NCBI GenBank assembly: GCA_013140495.1 | Contig: JABFSR010000210.1 | Location: forward strand, 1 to 52,344 | Reading direction: 5' to 3' | DNA: 52,344 nt | Source of the DNA: Verrucomicrobiota bacterium | GTDB lineage: Bacteria > Verrucomicrobiota > Verrucomicrobiia > Limisphaerales > JADLHS01 | In this document: positions 35,521-43,399 of the stretch, one piece after another | Position numbering within the stretch: position 1 is the stretch's first letter | Layout of the letters: the number at the start of each line of letters is the position of its first letter | The notes under the pieces: generated by a model | Databases searched by the model: none | What the model was told of the DNA's origin: nothing | The model's input: the letters and a program-made list of their open reading frames with translations, nothing else | Made by a program: the position numbers and the translations under genes

Positions 35521-36867
35521 TTACTTCGCAGGGATTTCGCGGATGTAAATGTTCTTGAACCAGAGCGCGTCGCCGTGGTTCTGCAACTCAATCTGGCCGC
35601 TGGCAAAGAGCGGTTGATTCCGGTCCCAATAGTTCTCCAATACCGTTTCGCGCGTCACGAGTTCACCGTTGAGATAAATGTGTGCGCGTTCACCCACCAT
35701 GATGATGCGGAAACGATTCCACTGGCCGATGGGTTTGTCGGCAACCATGAGCGGCTTGCTCGGATTTTTCTGGTTGTTGTAAAAAGCGCCCGAGCCGACT
35801 TCGCTCCCGTGCTTGGTGGGCTGCGAGTGCGGATCCCATATCTGCACCTGCGGCGAGCCACGCAGATAAATGCCGCTGTCGCCATGCGCCGGAATTTTCC
35901 AATCCACGAGCAGCTCAAAATTTGCATAATCCTTGGCCGTGCAAAGGCTGCGGCCCTTGCCGTCAAAAACAAACTCGCCATTCTCAACCTTCCAATGCGC
36001 ACGCATGTCATCATCCGCCTCCTTTTGTGCCTCGGACTTTTGTTCCGGCGTCAGCGCGGCGCGCTTGATGGGATTGTCGTTCGGACCCTTCAAAAGTCCC
36101 TTCCAACCGTCGAGATTCTTGCCGTTGAACAATGCCGTGAATCCCTCCGGTGCTGTGTTGTCTGTTTCGGTACGGGGCAGTTCCTTGACGCGGAGGTTGC
36201 GGAATTCGAGATAATCGTTGTGGCCGAGGAAGCCGATATGCCCGCGTTCACGGAACAGCCCGGGATGTTTCATCAACTTCGCCGGATCGGTGACGCTGTT
36301 GAGGCTCGCGTCGAGAATCGTCTGGCCATTGACCACCACGGTGATCTGGCGGCCACGTGCGGTGATTTCTTCGGTGTTCCATTGGCCGGGCGGCTTGAGA
36401 GCGCCCTTCTTCGCCGCAATGCAATCATAGACCGACCCGTGGTATTGCTCCTCGTGCAACGGTCCCCACTTGCCACGCAGAGCCGCACTTTCTTCCAGGA
36501 TTTGAATTTCCATTCCGGCATAAGCAGCGTCGCCACCCAATGGCGCGCGGATGCCAATGCCGTTGTTTGAACCATCCTCCAGCTTGAATTCAAAGCGGAG
36601 AATGAAGTCGTCGTATTCCTTTTCGGTGAACAAATTTCCTCCTCCGCCTTGAGCGCAATAAATGACACCGTTGGTGACGCCGTAGCCCGGGCCGTGCTTC
36701 CCGACGAGCGTCCAACCTGCCAACGTTTTCCCGTCGAACAGGGAAACGAACCCCGGTTCCTGCTGCGCGGTTACACACGAAGTGAATGCGACCGAAACGA
36801 ATGCGGCGAGCACAGCGAGTTTGATGCGATGAAGAAGCGTGGAGAAGTCAGCGGGGTGTATTTTCAT
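35521..36867 (-). CDS. Tandem DUF1080 protein (3-keto-glycoside hydrolase/lyase-like)
   Basis: This 448-residue exported protein carries two DUF1080 concanavalin-like domains. The first begins GFVSLFDGKTLAGWTLVGKH (residues 39-225) and has GGGNLFTEKEYDDFILRFEF. The second begins GFTALFNGKNLDGWKGLLKG (residues 240-446) and has YANFELLVDWKIPAHGDSGI and YIREIPAK. DUF1080 members are described as 3-keto-disaccharide or 3-keto-glycoside hydrolases. A signal peptide ends near SCVTAQQ; FTSC is an imperfect lipobox. First gene of the operon with two Tat-exported oxidoreductases, which could supply the 3-keto substrate. Confidence 0.9.
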   Translation of the reverse strand: MKIHPADFSTLLHRIKLAVLAAFVSVAFTSCVTAQQEPGFVSLFDGKTLAGWTLVGKHGPGYGVTNGVIYCAQGGGGNLFTEKEYDDFILRFEFKLEDGSNNGIGIRAPLGGDAAYAGMEIQILEESAALRGKWGPLHEEQYHGSVYDCIAAKKGALKPPGQWNTEEITARGRQITVVVNGQTILDASLNSVTDPAKLMKHPGLFRERGHIGFLGHNDYLEFRNLRVKELPRTETDNTAPEGFTALFNGKNLDGWKGLLKGPNDNPIKRAALTPEQKSEAQKEADDDMRAHWKVENGEFVFDGKGRSLCTAKDYANFELLVDWKIPAHGDSGIYLRGSPQVQIWDPHSQPTKHGSEVGSGAFYNNQKNPSKPLMVADKPIGQWNRFRIIMVGERAHIYLNGELVTRETVLENYWDRNQPLFASGQIELQNHGDALWFKNIYIREIPAK

Positions 36868-37002
36868 TTTGTTGTTGGTGCTTGATGTTCAAGGCGGCGA
36901 GCATTTGCGAATTCATAAAACCTGTCAAGCCGGCGTTTATCCGGCGCTATTTGCGATCTTGCACCTCGTTCGGCTCAACGTGTTTGAAAATCGTGCCACC
37001 CG

Positions 37003-37416
37003 TCATGCTACACGCGTTACCTGTTTCAAAATTGCGCGCACGGATTCTTCGGTGCGCCTTGTGGCGTTGGCCACGAGCGTCACATACTCGTCATCCGGGA
37101 CCAATCGCTGGACGGCTCGGCAAAGTTTTTCCGCGTCGGGATGTCGCCAGAGGTTGGGAAAATCACTGCACTGTTGGGGCTTCACCGGTTGAACCGCGCA
37201 GTTCGCTCCATCAAGAAAGACGCACGCACCGCCGGGTTTTTCCTGCAAGGCCAGTCCGCACCGGTCATGAGTGAGGCGGGTGAACTGTTGGATGAACGCG
37301 TGTTCGCTTAATTGGAGAAACACAGCGAGACGCGTGATCTCCTCATCGCTTAATCGCACCTGGCCCGGCCAACGACAGCAGGCCGTGCAACGCGAACATT
37401 CGTGAAAGATCGGCAC
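37003..37416 (-). CDS. YkgJ family cysteine-cluster protein
   Basis: This 137-residue soluble protein has the YkgJ/CxxCxxCC pattern: ECSRCTACCRWPGQV at residues 6-20, then cysteines in DRCGLAL, GACVFLDGANCAV and QQCSDFPNLW, eight in all. These could bind a metal or Fe-S cluster; the family has no firm biochemical function. It stands alone between the DUF1080 operon and the RDD gene with gaps of 135 and 93 bases, which show no further genes. Confidence in family is good. Confidence 0.82.
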   Translation of the reverse strand: MPIFHECSRCTACCRWPGQVRLSDEEITRLAVFLQLSEHAFIQQFTRLTHDRCGLALQEKPGGACVFLDGANCAVQPVKPQQCSDFPNLWRHPDAEKLCRAVQRLVPDDEYVTLVANATRRTEESVRAILKQVTRVA

Positions 37417-37509
37417 AGCGGGACGTTATCGGCAGGGCGAGCCTCTGCCAAGAACGACAGTGCCCAATGTGTCCGTTCTACCAACAGCCACCTGGCGACC
37501 ATCTCCATT

Positions 37510-39258
37510 TCATAAGCACACCAAAGGCATCACGCGCGGGGAACGAACGACAACGGTGCCGGCAATTTTGTCGTGCCACGTTTGTTTCTCCGAATCCCAT
37601 ATCATCCAAAAGAAACCTAGAAACATGACGATGAAGGAAAGCGCCGATGCGAGGCCGCGCACGAGCGCCACGCTGATCGTCACGGGCTTGTCGTCGAGTC
37701 GGACGACTTTTAGACCGAGCACAGTCCCGCCAATGGTTGTGCCTTTCCACGCCCACATGCCTGCGAAATATGCCAGTGCAACGAAGAAACCAAATGGCAG
37801 TGGTCGCAAAGATCGCAGCGGTGGCAATGCGTGAATCATCACCATGAGCACGCTCACCACCACCACATCCAGGAAGATTGCTCCCATGCGCTCGAAAAAG
37901 TTTGCGCGTTGCAAGGCCAATGCTTCGGGCACAGTCGCCAAAGGGGACGGTGTTGACGTCGCCGACTCACTTGCTGTTGATGAAGCCGAGCCTTCTGTCG
38001 CAGCGGGCATGGCAGCAAACCCTGGCGCACCCGGCGGAGGTGTGACTGTTGGCGCAAATCCGGTCGGTGTGGATTTTGGACGCTGCGGCGTTTCCCTCCG
38101 CGCACTGCTGAAAGCAGTTGTCACGGCAACGCCGGTCGCCCAGAGACCGACGAGCGCAAATACCAACAGACTCAGGAATGGCACCATGTAAAGCAACGTG
38201 ATCAGGACAAAACCAGCCAGCAACGCCAGAGCCGGTCGGGGAATCGCAACGCCGAACAGCGAAAGAATCTTTTGGCCCAGGTATTCAAAGAGGGCGACCT
38301 TGCCAATCAAGGCTGCGACGAACAGCGCGGCCAGGACAAACGGGGCTACCAACATGCCGATACCTGTCATCGCCAGCACCAACAATACAAGCGGCAGCAG
38401 CACCTTCGTCAGTAAACCAAGCAGAAATGTTGTGGCCGGTCGTTGAGAAAGTTCGTTGACACACGCTGCAACAGGTCGCGGAATGGCCACGGCGATCAGC
38501 ATGTAAAGCAGGAGAAAAGCGGCAACGGCAACCCAATACCAACCCGGTTGGGGTGCCAGCAGTCTGAACTTCAGCAAACAATGCCTCAACCAATCTGCGA
38601 CACCTTTTATGGGTGCGAGGATCGGATATTGCGCCACGCTGACCTCGACGATCTCTCCATTGATCTTCGCGCCCTTCGCAACCTCAATTTTGCCACCGAC
38701 CGACACCACGTCTCCACTGACAACACCGCCGGGCCCGATCTTTATGTCACCCATGATCGCCACGACCGCGTCGCCAACCTCGCCTTGAACTTCTGCATTG
38801 CCGGCAACTGCAACCACCGCATCCCCCACCTTGCCTTTTGTTGTAACGTTGCCGCCAATCGCCACCACAGCATCGCCCACATCGGCGTCTGCTTCTGCAT
38901 CGCCACCGATTGCCACAACTGCATTCTGCACCTTGCCGCCAGCCTTGGCTGAACCACCGATGGCCACGACAACTTCCGCCGACTCGCCTTCCTTGAGCTC
39001 GGCACGGCCTCCAATCGAAACGACAGGCCCGCGACGCCTTTGTGACGATTGGTTCTCATCGGTTGCCACAGAACCATTTGTTCCGCCTACAGCCTCACCA
39101 TGTATTTCCGCGACGATGTTGGTTATGTCCGATTGAGCCGACGACTGTTGGGCGGACTTCTCCAATTCATTCGATTGGCCGAGGAGCAACAACGGTTGCG
39201 ACCAAACAATGCCCGTCACCAGGAAGGCACTGAGCCAGATTTTAGTTGTTCGTTTCAT
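37510..39258 (-). CDS. Membrane protein with beta-repeat N-domain and RDD C-domain
   Basis: This 582-residue protein has a signal peptide (residues 1-28) and a seven-unit repeat at residues 79-202 based on VVAIGGDAEADADVGDA, with a strict 17-residue period in the middle. Repeats of this kind build bactofilin-like or hexapeptide-like beta-solenoids. Several membrane segments follow (residues 240-390), then a low-complexity linker and a C-terminal RDD domain (from 450: ANFFERMGAIFLDVVVVSVL, FFVALAYFAGMWAWKGTTIG). It overlaps the upstream putative anti-sigma gene by four bases (ATGA). Likely an envelope-stress or envelope-structure protein; transport by the RDD part is possible. Confidence 0.8.
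   Translation of the reverse strand: MKRTTKIWLSAFLVTGIVWSQPLLLLGQSNELEKSAQQSSAQSDITNIVAEIHGEAVGGTNGSVATDENQSSQRRRGPVVSIGGRAELKEGESAEVVVAIGGSAKAGGKVQNAVVAIGGDAEADADVGDAVVAIGGNVTTKGKVGDAVVAVAGNAEVQGEVGDAVVAIMGDIKIGPGGVVSGDVVSVGGKIEVAKGAKINGEIVEVSVAQYPILAPIKGVADWLRHCLLKFRLLAPQPGWYWVAVAAFLLLYMLIAVAIPRPVAACVNELSQRPATTFLLGLLTKVLLPLVLLVLAMTGIGMLVAPFVLAALFVAALIGKVALFEYLGQKILSLFGVAIPRPALALLAGFVLITLLYMVPFLSLLVFALVGLWATGVAVTTAFSSARRETPQRPKSTPTGFAPTVTPPPGAPGFAAMPAATEGSASSTASESATSTPSPLATVPEALALQRANFFERMGAIFLDVVVVSVLMVMIHALPPLRSLRPLPFGFFVALAYFAGMWAWKGTTIGGTVLGLKVVRLDDKPVTISVALVRGLASALSFIVMFLGFFWMIWDSEKQTWHDKIAGTVVVRSPRVMPLVCL
38653..39024 (-). repeat. Coding tandem repeat, about 51-base period
   Basis: This part of the RDD gene encodes seven units of 17-19 residues with consensus VVAIGG-x10-D/N-A. 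The four middle units, residues 97-164, keep an exact 17-residue period. The repeat is clear in protein and diverged in DNA, so it is an old fold repeat rather than a recent expansion. Confidence 0.8.
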
Positions 39259-39734
39259 GATTCAATTCTGTTCATTGCCGGGCGCATCGCCATGCGGACG
39301 CACACCGAGCCAAGACCGATGCAGGCTACGCAGGTGGCAAACATCAACGCGAAGCCAGTCGCGATGACTCCAGTTCCCAACCGGCTGATGAACGTGCTGA
39401 CAACATTTACCAGCACGCCCAACGTTCTCCAAAGCGCGCACGCATCTGCAAACCATCCACCGAACAATGACTGCCCGGTCCCAACCTGGTTTAATTCCCA
39501 AGCGCCAAAACACAGACCGCCAAATGCACCGAGCAACACAACCAACGAAGTGGTACGCAGCGCCAACGGCCATGTCGGCCACGCACGGCGATACCACGGG
39601 GCGGCGGCGCGTTGCTTGATGACACGCATGATCCGGTTCGCGAGCGCGGGTGGCGCAGGCAATTCGCTGAGTGAATCCAGTTCACGCCGCACGCTGGCTT
39701 CGAGTTGTTTTTCGTGTTGTGGATTCATACGCAC
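39255..39734 (-). CDS. Putative anti-sigma factor, two-TM membrane protein
   Basis: This 159-residue protein (alternative start 39728) has a polar N-terminal part (QLEASVRRELDSLSELPAPP) and two hydrophobic segments (residues 62-82, LRTTSLVVLLGAFGGLCFGA, and 120-145, GVIATGFALMFATCVACIGL). It begins nine bases after the ECF sigma stop and overlaps the RDD gene by four bases. Position and size fit an anti-sigma factor, but the HxxxCxxC zinc motif of the ZAS family is absent, so the assignment rests on context only. Confidence 0.6.
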   Translation of the reverse strand: MRMNPQHEKQLEASVRRELDSLSELPAPPALANRIMRVIKQRAAAPWYRRAWPTWPLALRTTSLVVLLGAFGGLCFGAWELNQVGTGQSLFGGWFADACALWRTLGVLVNVVSTFISRLGTGVIATGFALMFATCVACIGLGSVCVRMAMRPAMNRIES

Positions 39735-39742
39735 TTCACAAA

Positions 39743-40291
39743 TTAAACCAACCCCTCCTCCTTCAGATTGAGATGCAATTTTCGGCGCAGTGCCTCGCGC
39801 CCTCGAAAAATATCAGTCTTCACCTTGCCCAAGGACACGCCGAGTTTTTCAGCAATCTCCTCGTAACGCAGACCTTCAAAATGATGCAGCACCAGCGGCA
39901 CGCGTTGCGAAGCCGACAACCCTTGCAACGCCTGCTCAACCAGATCGCGACGATCAGCGGCAGCAAATGCCTCCTGGGAATCTTCCGTCTCCGGGAATTC
40001 CACCACCTCATTCTCATCATCGTCTGTGCCGCGAAGGATTTCAGAAAAGAAGGTCCAGCGGGACCGGTAACGGGAGAGATGGTTGAGACTGAGATTGGTG
40101 GCCACGGTCTTCAGCCAGCCGCCAACGGTCGGGCTGTTCTGTAAATCCGCGAAGCGTTCATAGGCGCGCAGGAACACTTCCTGGGTGATGTCCTCGGCTT
40201 CGGATTGGTTGGCGGTCAGGCGCATGGCGGTGCTAAATACCATGTTCTGGTAGTTGTGCAGGAACGCCTCGAACTGTTGCGCATCGGTCAT
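39743..40291 (-). CDS. ECF-type RNA polymerase sigma factor
   Basis: This 182-residue protein has both sigma-70 regions. Region 2 reads MVFSTAMRLTANQSEAEDIT then QEVFLRAYERFADLQ (residues 15-50). Region 4 reads LSASQRVPLVLHHFEGLRYE then EIAEKLGVSLGKVKTDIFRG (residues 120-165). There is no region 1 or 3, as expected of ECF factors. It directs RNA polymerase to a specific set of promoters. It heads an operon with a putative anti-sigma and a beta-repeat/RDD membrane protein, suggesting envelope sensing. Target promoters are not evident here. Confidence 0.93.
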   Translation of the reverse strand: MTDAQQFEAFLHNYQNMVFSTAMRLTANQSEAEDITQEVFLRAYERFADLQNSPTVGGWLKTVATNLSLNHLSRYRSRWTFFSEILRGTDDDENEVVEFPETEDSQEAFAAADRRDLVEQALQGLSASQRVPLVLHHFEGLRYEEIAEKLGVSLGKVKTDIFRGREALRRKLHLNLKEEGLV

Positions 40292-40408
40292 GGGCGGGCG
40301 CCGCTCGTCCAGAACATATCTTAGCGCCGAAGGCGTGTGGTTGGCAAAGCTGTTGCATAACTTCGGACATTTAAGGCGTGGTAGCTCATGTGGGCGGATT
40401 CAATGCGT

Positions 40409-40624
40409 TTAACGGGCTGATGCGGCGCAGAGTTCCAGCTTCGTTGGCATGGCGCACAATTCGAGGCCAAACGCCTCCTGTGGTGCTGCCACATGCGTAC
40501 GGAACGACCTGGCGTGAGACACCGCCGCTGCACATTCAGCCCTGCCCGTAACAATGACAGGCCACGAGGGTAGAGGTTGAGCCATCTTGAACGCCGGGTT
40601 TGCTTTGGTTGCGAATGTTTTCAT
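40409..40624 (-). CDS. Possible small protein of unknown function
   Basis: This 71-residue reading frame (MKTFATKANPAFKMAQPLPS onward) starts four bases after the stop of the small membrane protein on the same strand. It is the only plausible gene between 40292 and 40628. It has several cysteines, no membrane segment and no recognised domain. Composition is unremarkable. It may be real because of the tight spacing, but there is no independent support; the 40292-40408 stretch holds nothing I can identify. Confidence 0.3.
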   Translation of the reverse strand: MKTFATKANPAFKMAQPLPSWPVIVTGRAECAAAVSHARSFRTHVAAPQEAFGLELCAMPTKLELCAASAR

Positions 40625-40628
40625 CGTC

Positions 40629-40931
40629 TCAGTTCAATAACACGGCTGTGCCACCATTTGTTTCAAAAGATTTCGCGTCGGGATGGGCCAACGCGTTCTT
40701 CGTCGGATGCGGCACTGCGAATTTCACCGCGACGGAGTCCATGGTTTTGTCCATCAACTGGTGGAGGACAATGGTTTCAGCAACCACTTGATAAGTGAGT
40801 GACGCCGCTGTCACTGCGGCGACGCCGATGAGTAGTTTCAGTCCTGTTGAGCGTGCGGGCCGGCCACGGGACGCTGAAGCGGCAGCGGTATCGGTTGCAA
40901 GATGGACGATCGGGTCATTGGAGGTTTTCAT
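40629..40931 (-). CDS. Small single-TM membrane protein of unknown function
   Basis: This 100-residue protein has one hydrophobic segment (LKLLIGVAAVTAASLTYQVV, residues 32-51) between a polar N-terminus and a short C-terminal part (VAVKFAVPHPTKNALAHPDA). No family recognised. It lies upstream of the ECF sigma operon on the same strand, separated by the possible small gene and 117 bases, so a link to that operon is conceivable. The 288 bases between its start and holB contain no gene I can support. Confidence 0.5.
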   Translation of the reverse strand: MKTSNDPIVHLATDTAAASASRGRPARSTGLKLLIGVAAVTAASLTYQVVAETIVLHQLMDKTMDSVAVKFAVPHPTKNALAHPDAKSFETNGGTAVLLN

Positions 40932-41219
40932 AATAGTTTTTTCATGTTCACTTTCGTGTGCATATAACCCGAAGCTGGCGAGTTTTGTTTCAAGAATCTT
41001 TGCAGAACTGACGGATGACCTGGGTTGGGATCATCCCGCCGCATCTTTACGCGTGATTCAATACGCCGGGAGAGATGAGTGAAAGCTCGCTGTCTCGAAA
41101 CAAACAGAGGGGAACATCGCTCAACCGGGAATCCAGGATTTAGCTCAGTGCTGTGGGGAAATCAAAACGCGGCGAAGGATGGTAAGCCCCTGCCGCACTG
41201 CGCGCGTAACCGCCATCAA

Positions 41220-42245
41220 TCACAGATTGAGTTTCAGCAAGCCGACTTCCAGCGCCAGCGCCTCCTGAACATTCGTGAAGAGCAATCGCTGCGTTCTTTC
41301 CAACGTGCGAAGATTTTCGCCCGCGCGAACAGTTCCAATTCGCGCGGCGACTTTGTCTGCACCACCAATCTCGGGGAAGCTTAGGAACTCGCGTCCGGCT
41401 TCGAGTGATTGCAGCCAGACATCGCGCAACCACCATTGGACGAGCGACAGAACATCCGCGCGGCGGCGGCGATACTCGGCCTCGATTGCCGCCTTGAGTT
41501 CGTCCTCCCAGCGTTCGCGCAAATCCTTTTCCAGGTCGTCGTACTTTTCCAGCGGCGACCTGGCGGTGAGTTCCGCGTCCACTGTCTCACGCAACGCCGC
41601 CAGCTTCTGCGCCAGCACATCCATCAGTCTGTATCGCCCCAGCAAACTCCTCTGTTCTGCCGACGCCAGTGCGCTGAAACCTGTCAGCCACTCGATCTGT
41701 TCTGCGGTCCACCGCTTCGAACCGTCGCCCGCAAAGTTCAGGCGCAAACAACGCGACACAATTGTTTCCAGAATTCGTCCCGGCTCCGTGGTCAACAATA
41801 TCATCACGGACTTCGGTGGTGGTTCTTCGAGAGTCTTAAGAAAAGAATTTGCAGCCGCTGCGTTCAACCGGTCTGCGCCTGCAATGATCGCCACCTTGTA
41901 GCCGGCCTCGTTCGGCTTGAGCTGGATTTCGCGCATCATTTCGCGCATCTGATCAATCGTCACCACACGCGATTTGCTTTCCGGTCGCGCCCAGTGCACG
42001 TCCGCATGGGATTCATTATCGGCCTTTCGACAAGGCAGGCAGGCATCGCAGCAATCAATCGCCGCGCCACCGTCACGCACCGGATCCAGGCAGTTCAATG
42101 TCTTGGCAAGAGTCCGTGCCAGCGCTTCAAGCGTTTCGATCTGGCCGCCGGAAAACAAATACGCGTGCCCAAGCCGTCCGCGTTGCAGCGACCGTTGCAA
42201 CAAGGCGACACCCTGAGTCTGTTCCGGAAAGTCTATGAAAGCCAT
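41220..42245 (-). CDS. holB: DNA polymerase III delta' subunit
   Basis: From ATG 42245 the product has 341 residues and starts MAFIDFPEQTQGVALLQRSL. The AAA+ clamp-loader fold is visible: LGHAYLFSGG in the P-loop position (degenerate, as normal for delta'), a four-cysteine zinc module (CCDACLPC plus NC), ADRLNAAAANSFLKTLEEPP, and the SRC motif in ETIVSRCLRLNF. This is the stator of the clamp-loader that puts the beta clamp on DNA. Length is normal. A longer frame back to 42338 adds non-family residues and is not preferred. Confidence 0.88.
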   Translation of the reverse strand: MAFIDFPEQTQGVALLQRSLQRGRLGHAYLFSGGQIETLEALARTLAKTLNCLDPVRDGGAAIDCCDACLPCRKADNESHADVHWARPESKSRVVTIDQMREMMREIQLKPNEAGYKVAIIAGADRLNAAAANSFLKTLEEPPPKSVMILLTTEPGRILETIVSRCLRLNFAGDGSKRWTAEQIEWLTGFSALASAEQRSLLGRYRLMDVLAQKLAALRETVDAELTARSPLEKYDDLEKDLRERWEDELKAAIEAEYRRRRADVLSLVQWWLRDVWLQSLEAGREFLSFPEIGGADKVAARIGTVRAGENLRTLERTQRLLFTNVQEALALEVGLLKLNL

Positions 42246-42420
42246 TTGGTTTGATATCCAGCGCTGCGCTGATTTTCTCCAATTCGCAGCCAAACTCGAC
42301 AAAAATCTTTTGAGCCGTTTCCAGGTCATTTGCTGCAACAGCTTTTGCTTTTGACCCGCCCGGCCAACCCGTTAACAATGCGTCATACGGAACGAACACC
42401 TGACACCCCGCACCTGATAC

Positions 42421-43221
42421 ATGGCACTTCCTCCCGATTACCACATGCACACGCCGCTTTGCCACCACGCCAGCGGGGAGCCGATTGATTACGCGCGTCG
42501 CGCGCTCGAAGTCGGTCTGACCGAGATCGGTTTCTCGGATCATTCGCCGATGATGCGTGATGATTTTGATGACTGGCGGATGTTCAACAGCCAGCTTGAC
42601 GAATACGTTGAGAAGGTCCGCCGCGCACAAAGGGAGTTTCCGCAACTCACCATTCGTCTCGCACTAGAGGTGGATTATCTGCCCGGCCATGAGGATTGGA
42701 TTCGCGATCTCGCCGCGCGGCATCCGTGGGATTATTTCATCGGTTCGGTTCACTACGTCTCGGAGGACTGGGCAATAGACAATCCCAACAAGCTTTCCGA
42801 ATGGAAAAAGCGCGACTCGTTTGAAGTCTGGACGATTTACTTTGATCTGCTTACCCGGGCGGCGGAGACGGGTTTGTTTGAAATCATCGGCCACGCCGAC
42901 CTGCCAAAAAAGTTCGGACACAGGCCGACGGGTGATTGCACCCCGCTTTACGAAAGGTTTCTCACCGCTGCCAAAAGGCACAACTGCGCCATCGAACTGA
43001 ACACCGCCGGCCTGCGGAAAGATTGCAAAGAGATTTATCCGAGCCGGCAGATACTCGAACTGGCGTTTGAGAAGAATGTGCCCATCACTTTTGGCTCAGA
43101 CGCACATGCCCCTGGCGAGGTAGGCATGAATTTCGCCGAAGCCATCCAACTCGCGCGCGTCGTGGGTTACAAGGAATGTTGGAAACTTGCTGCGCGGAAG
43201 CGCGAGATGGTCCGCTTCTGA
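42421..43221 (+). CDS. hisK: Histidinol-phosphatase, PHP family (HisK/HisJ type)
   Basis: This 266-residue protein has the PHP metal sites: PPDYHMHTPLCHHASG at the start, FSDHSPM, the family segment LALEVDYLPGHEDWI, GHADLPKKFG near residue 158 and GSDAHAPGEVG near 222. This fits the monofunctional PHP histidinol-phosphatase of the HisJ/HisK type, which removes phosphate from histidinol phosphate in histidine synthesis. ATG 42421 gives the exact family N-terminus. No other his gene is nearby, so it is isolated. A related PHP phosphoesterase is the alternative. Confidence 0.87.
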   Translation: MALPPDYHMHTPLCHHASGEPIDYARRALEVGLTEIGFSDHSPMMRDDFDDWRMFNSQLDEYVEKVRRAQREFPQLTIRLALEVDYLPGHEDWIRDLAARHPWDYFIGSVHYVSEDWAIDNPNKLSEWKKRDSFEVWTIYFDLLTRAAETGLFEIIGHADLPKKFGHRPTGDCTPLYERFLTAAKRHNCAIELNTAGLRKDCKEIYPSRQILELAFEKNVPITFGSDAHAPGEVGMNFAEAIQLARVVGYKECWKLAARKREMVRF

Positions 43222-43294
43222 GAGGCGGCGGTGGGGCGCGTGTCACCCCGTGTGCGCCGACGAGGCTGATCAGAGCGCGCTCGTTCCAACAGGC

Positions 43295-43316
43295 GGCGGG
43301 CAGGGGACTGCCCGCC
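43295..43316. repeat. GC-rich hairpin between genes
   Basis: GGCGGGCAG (43295-43303), loop GGGA, and CTGCCCGCC (43308-43316) form a perfect 9-bp stem. It lies 74 bases after the PHP phosphatase stop. No T-run follows. It could be a REP-like element or a mRNA-end hairpin; the surrounding 43222-43399 stretch has no gene. Confidence 0.6.
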
Positions 43317-43399
43317 CTAACCAGTGCGGGCGAACATTTCCACGCAACGAATGGCGCAATTTGCTTGGCAGTTCTGTCGGCTGGAAGCATGATTTTCAC

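Noticed and set aside
41130..41222. Possible cobalamin-riboswitch-like text (GGGGAAATC and CCCCTGCCGCACTG)
   Set aside because: The B12 box and spacing do not match, and no plus-strand gene follows.
42127..42645. A minus-strand frame over the holB start and hisK 5' end, with a plausible-looking segment (LETAQKIFVEFGCELEKISA)
   Set aside because: It overlaps holB by more than 100 bases and is antisense to the hisK start. A remnant of an older gene is possible but cannot be shown.
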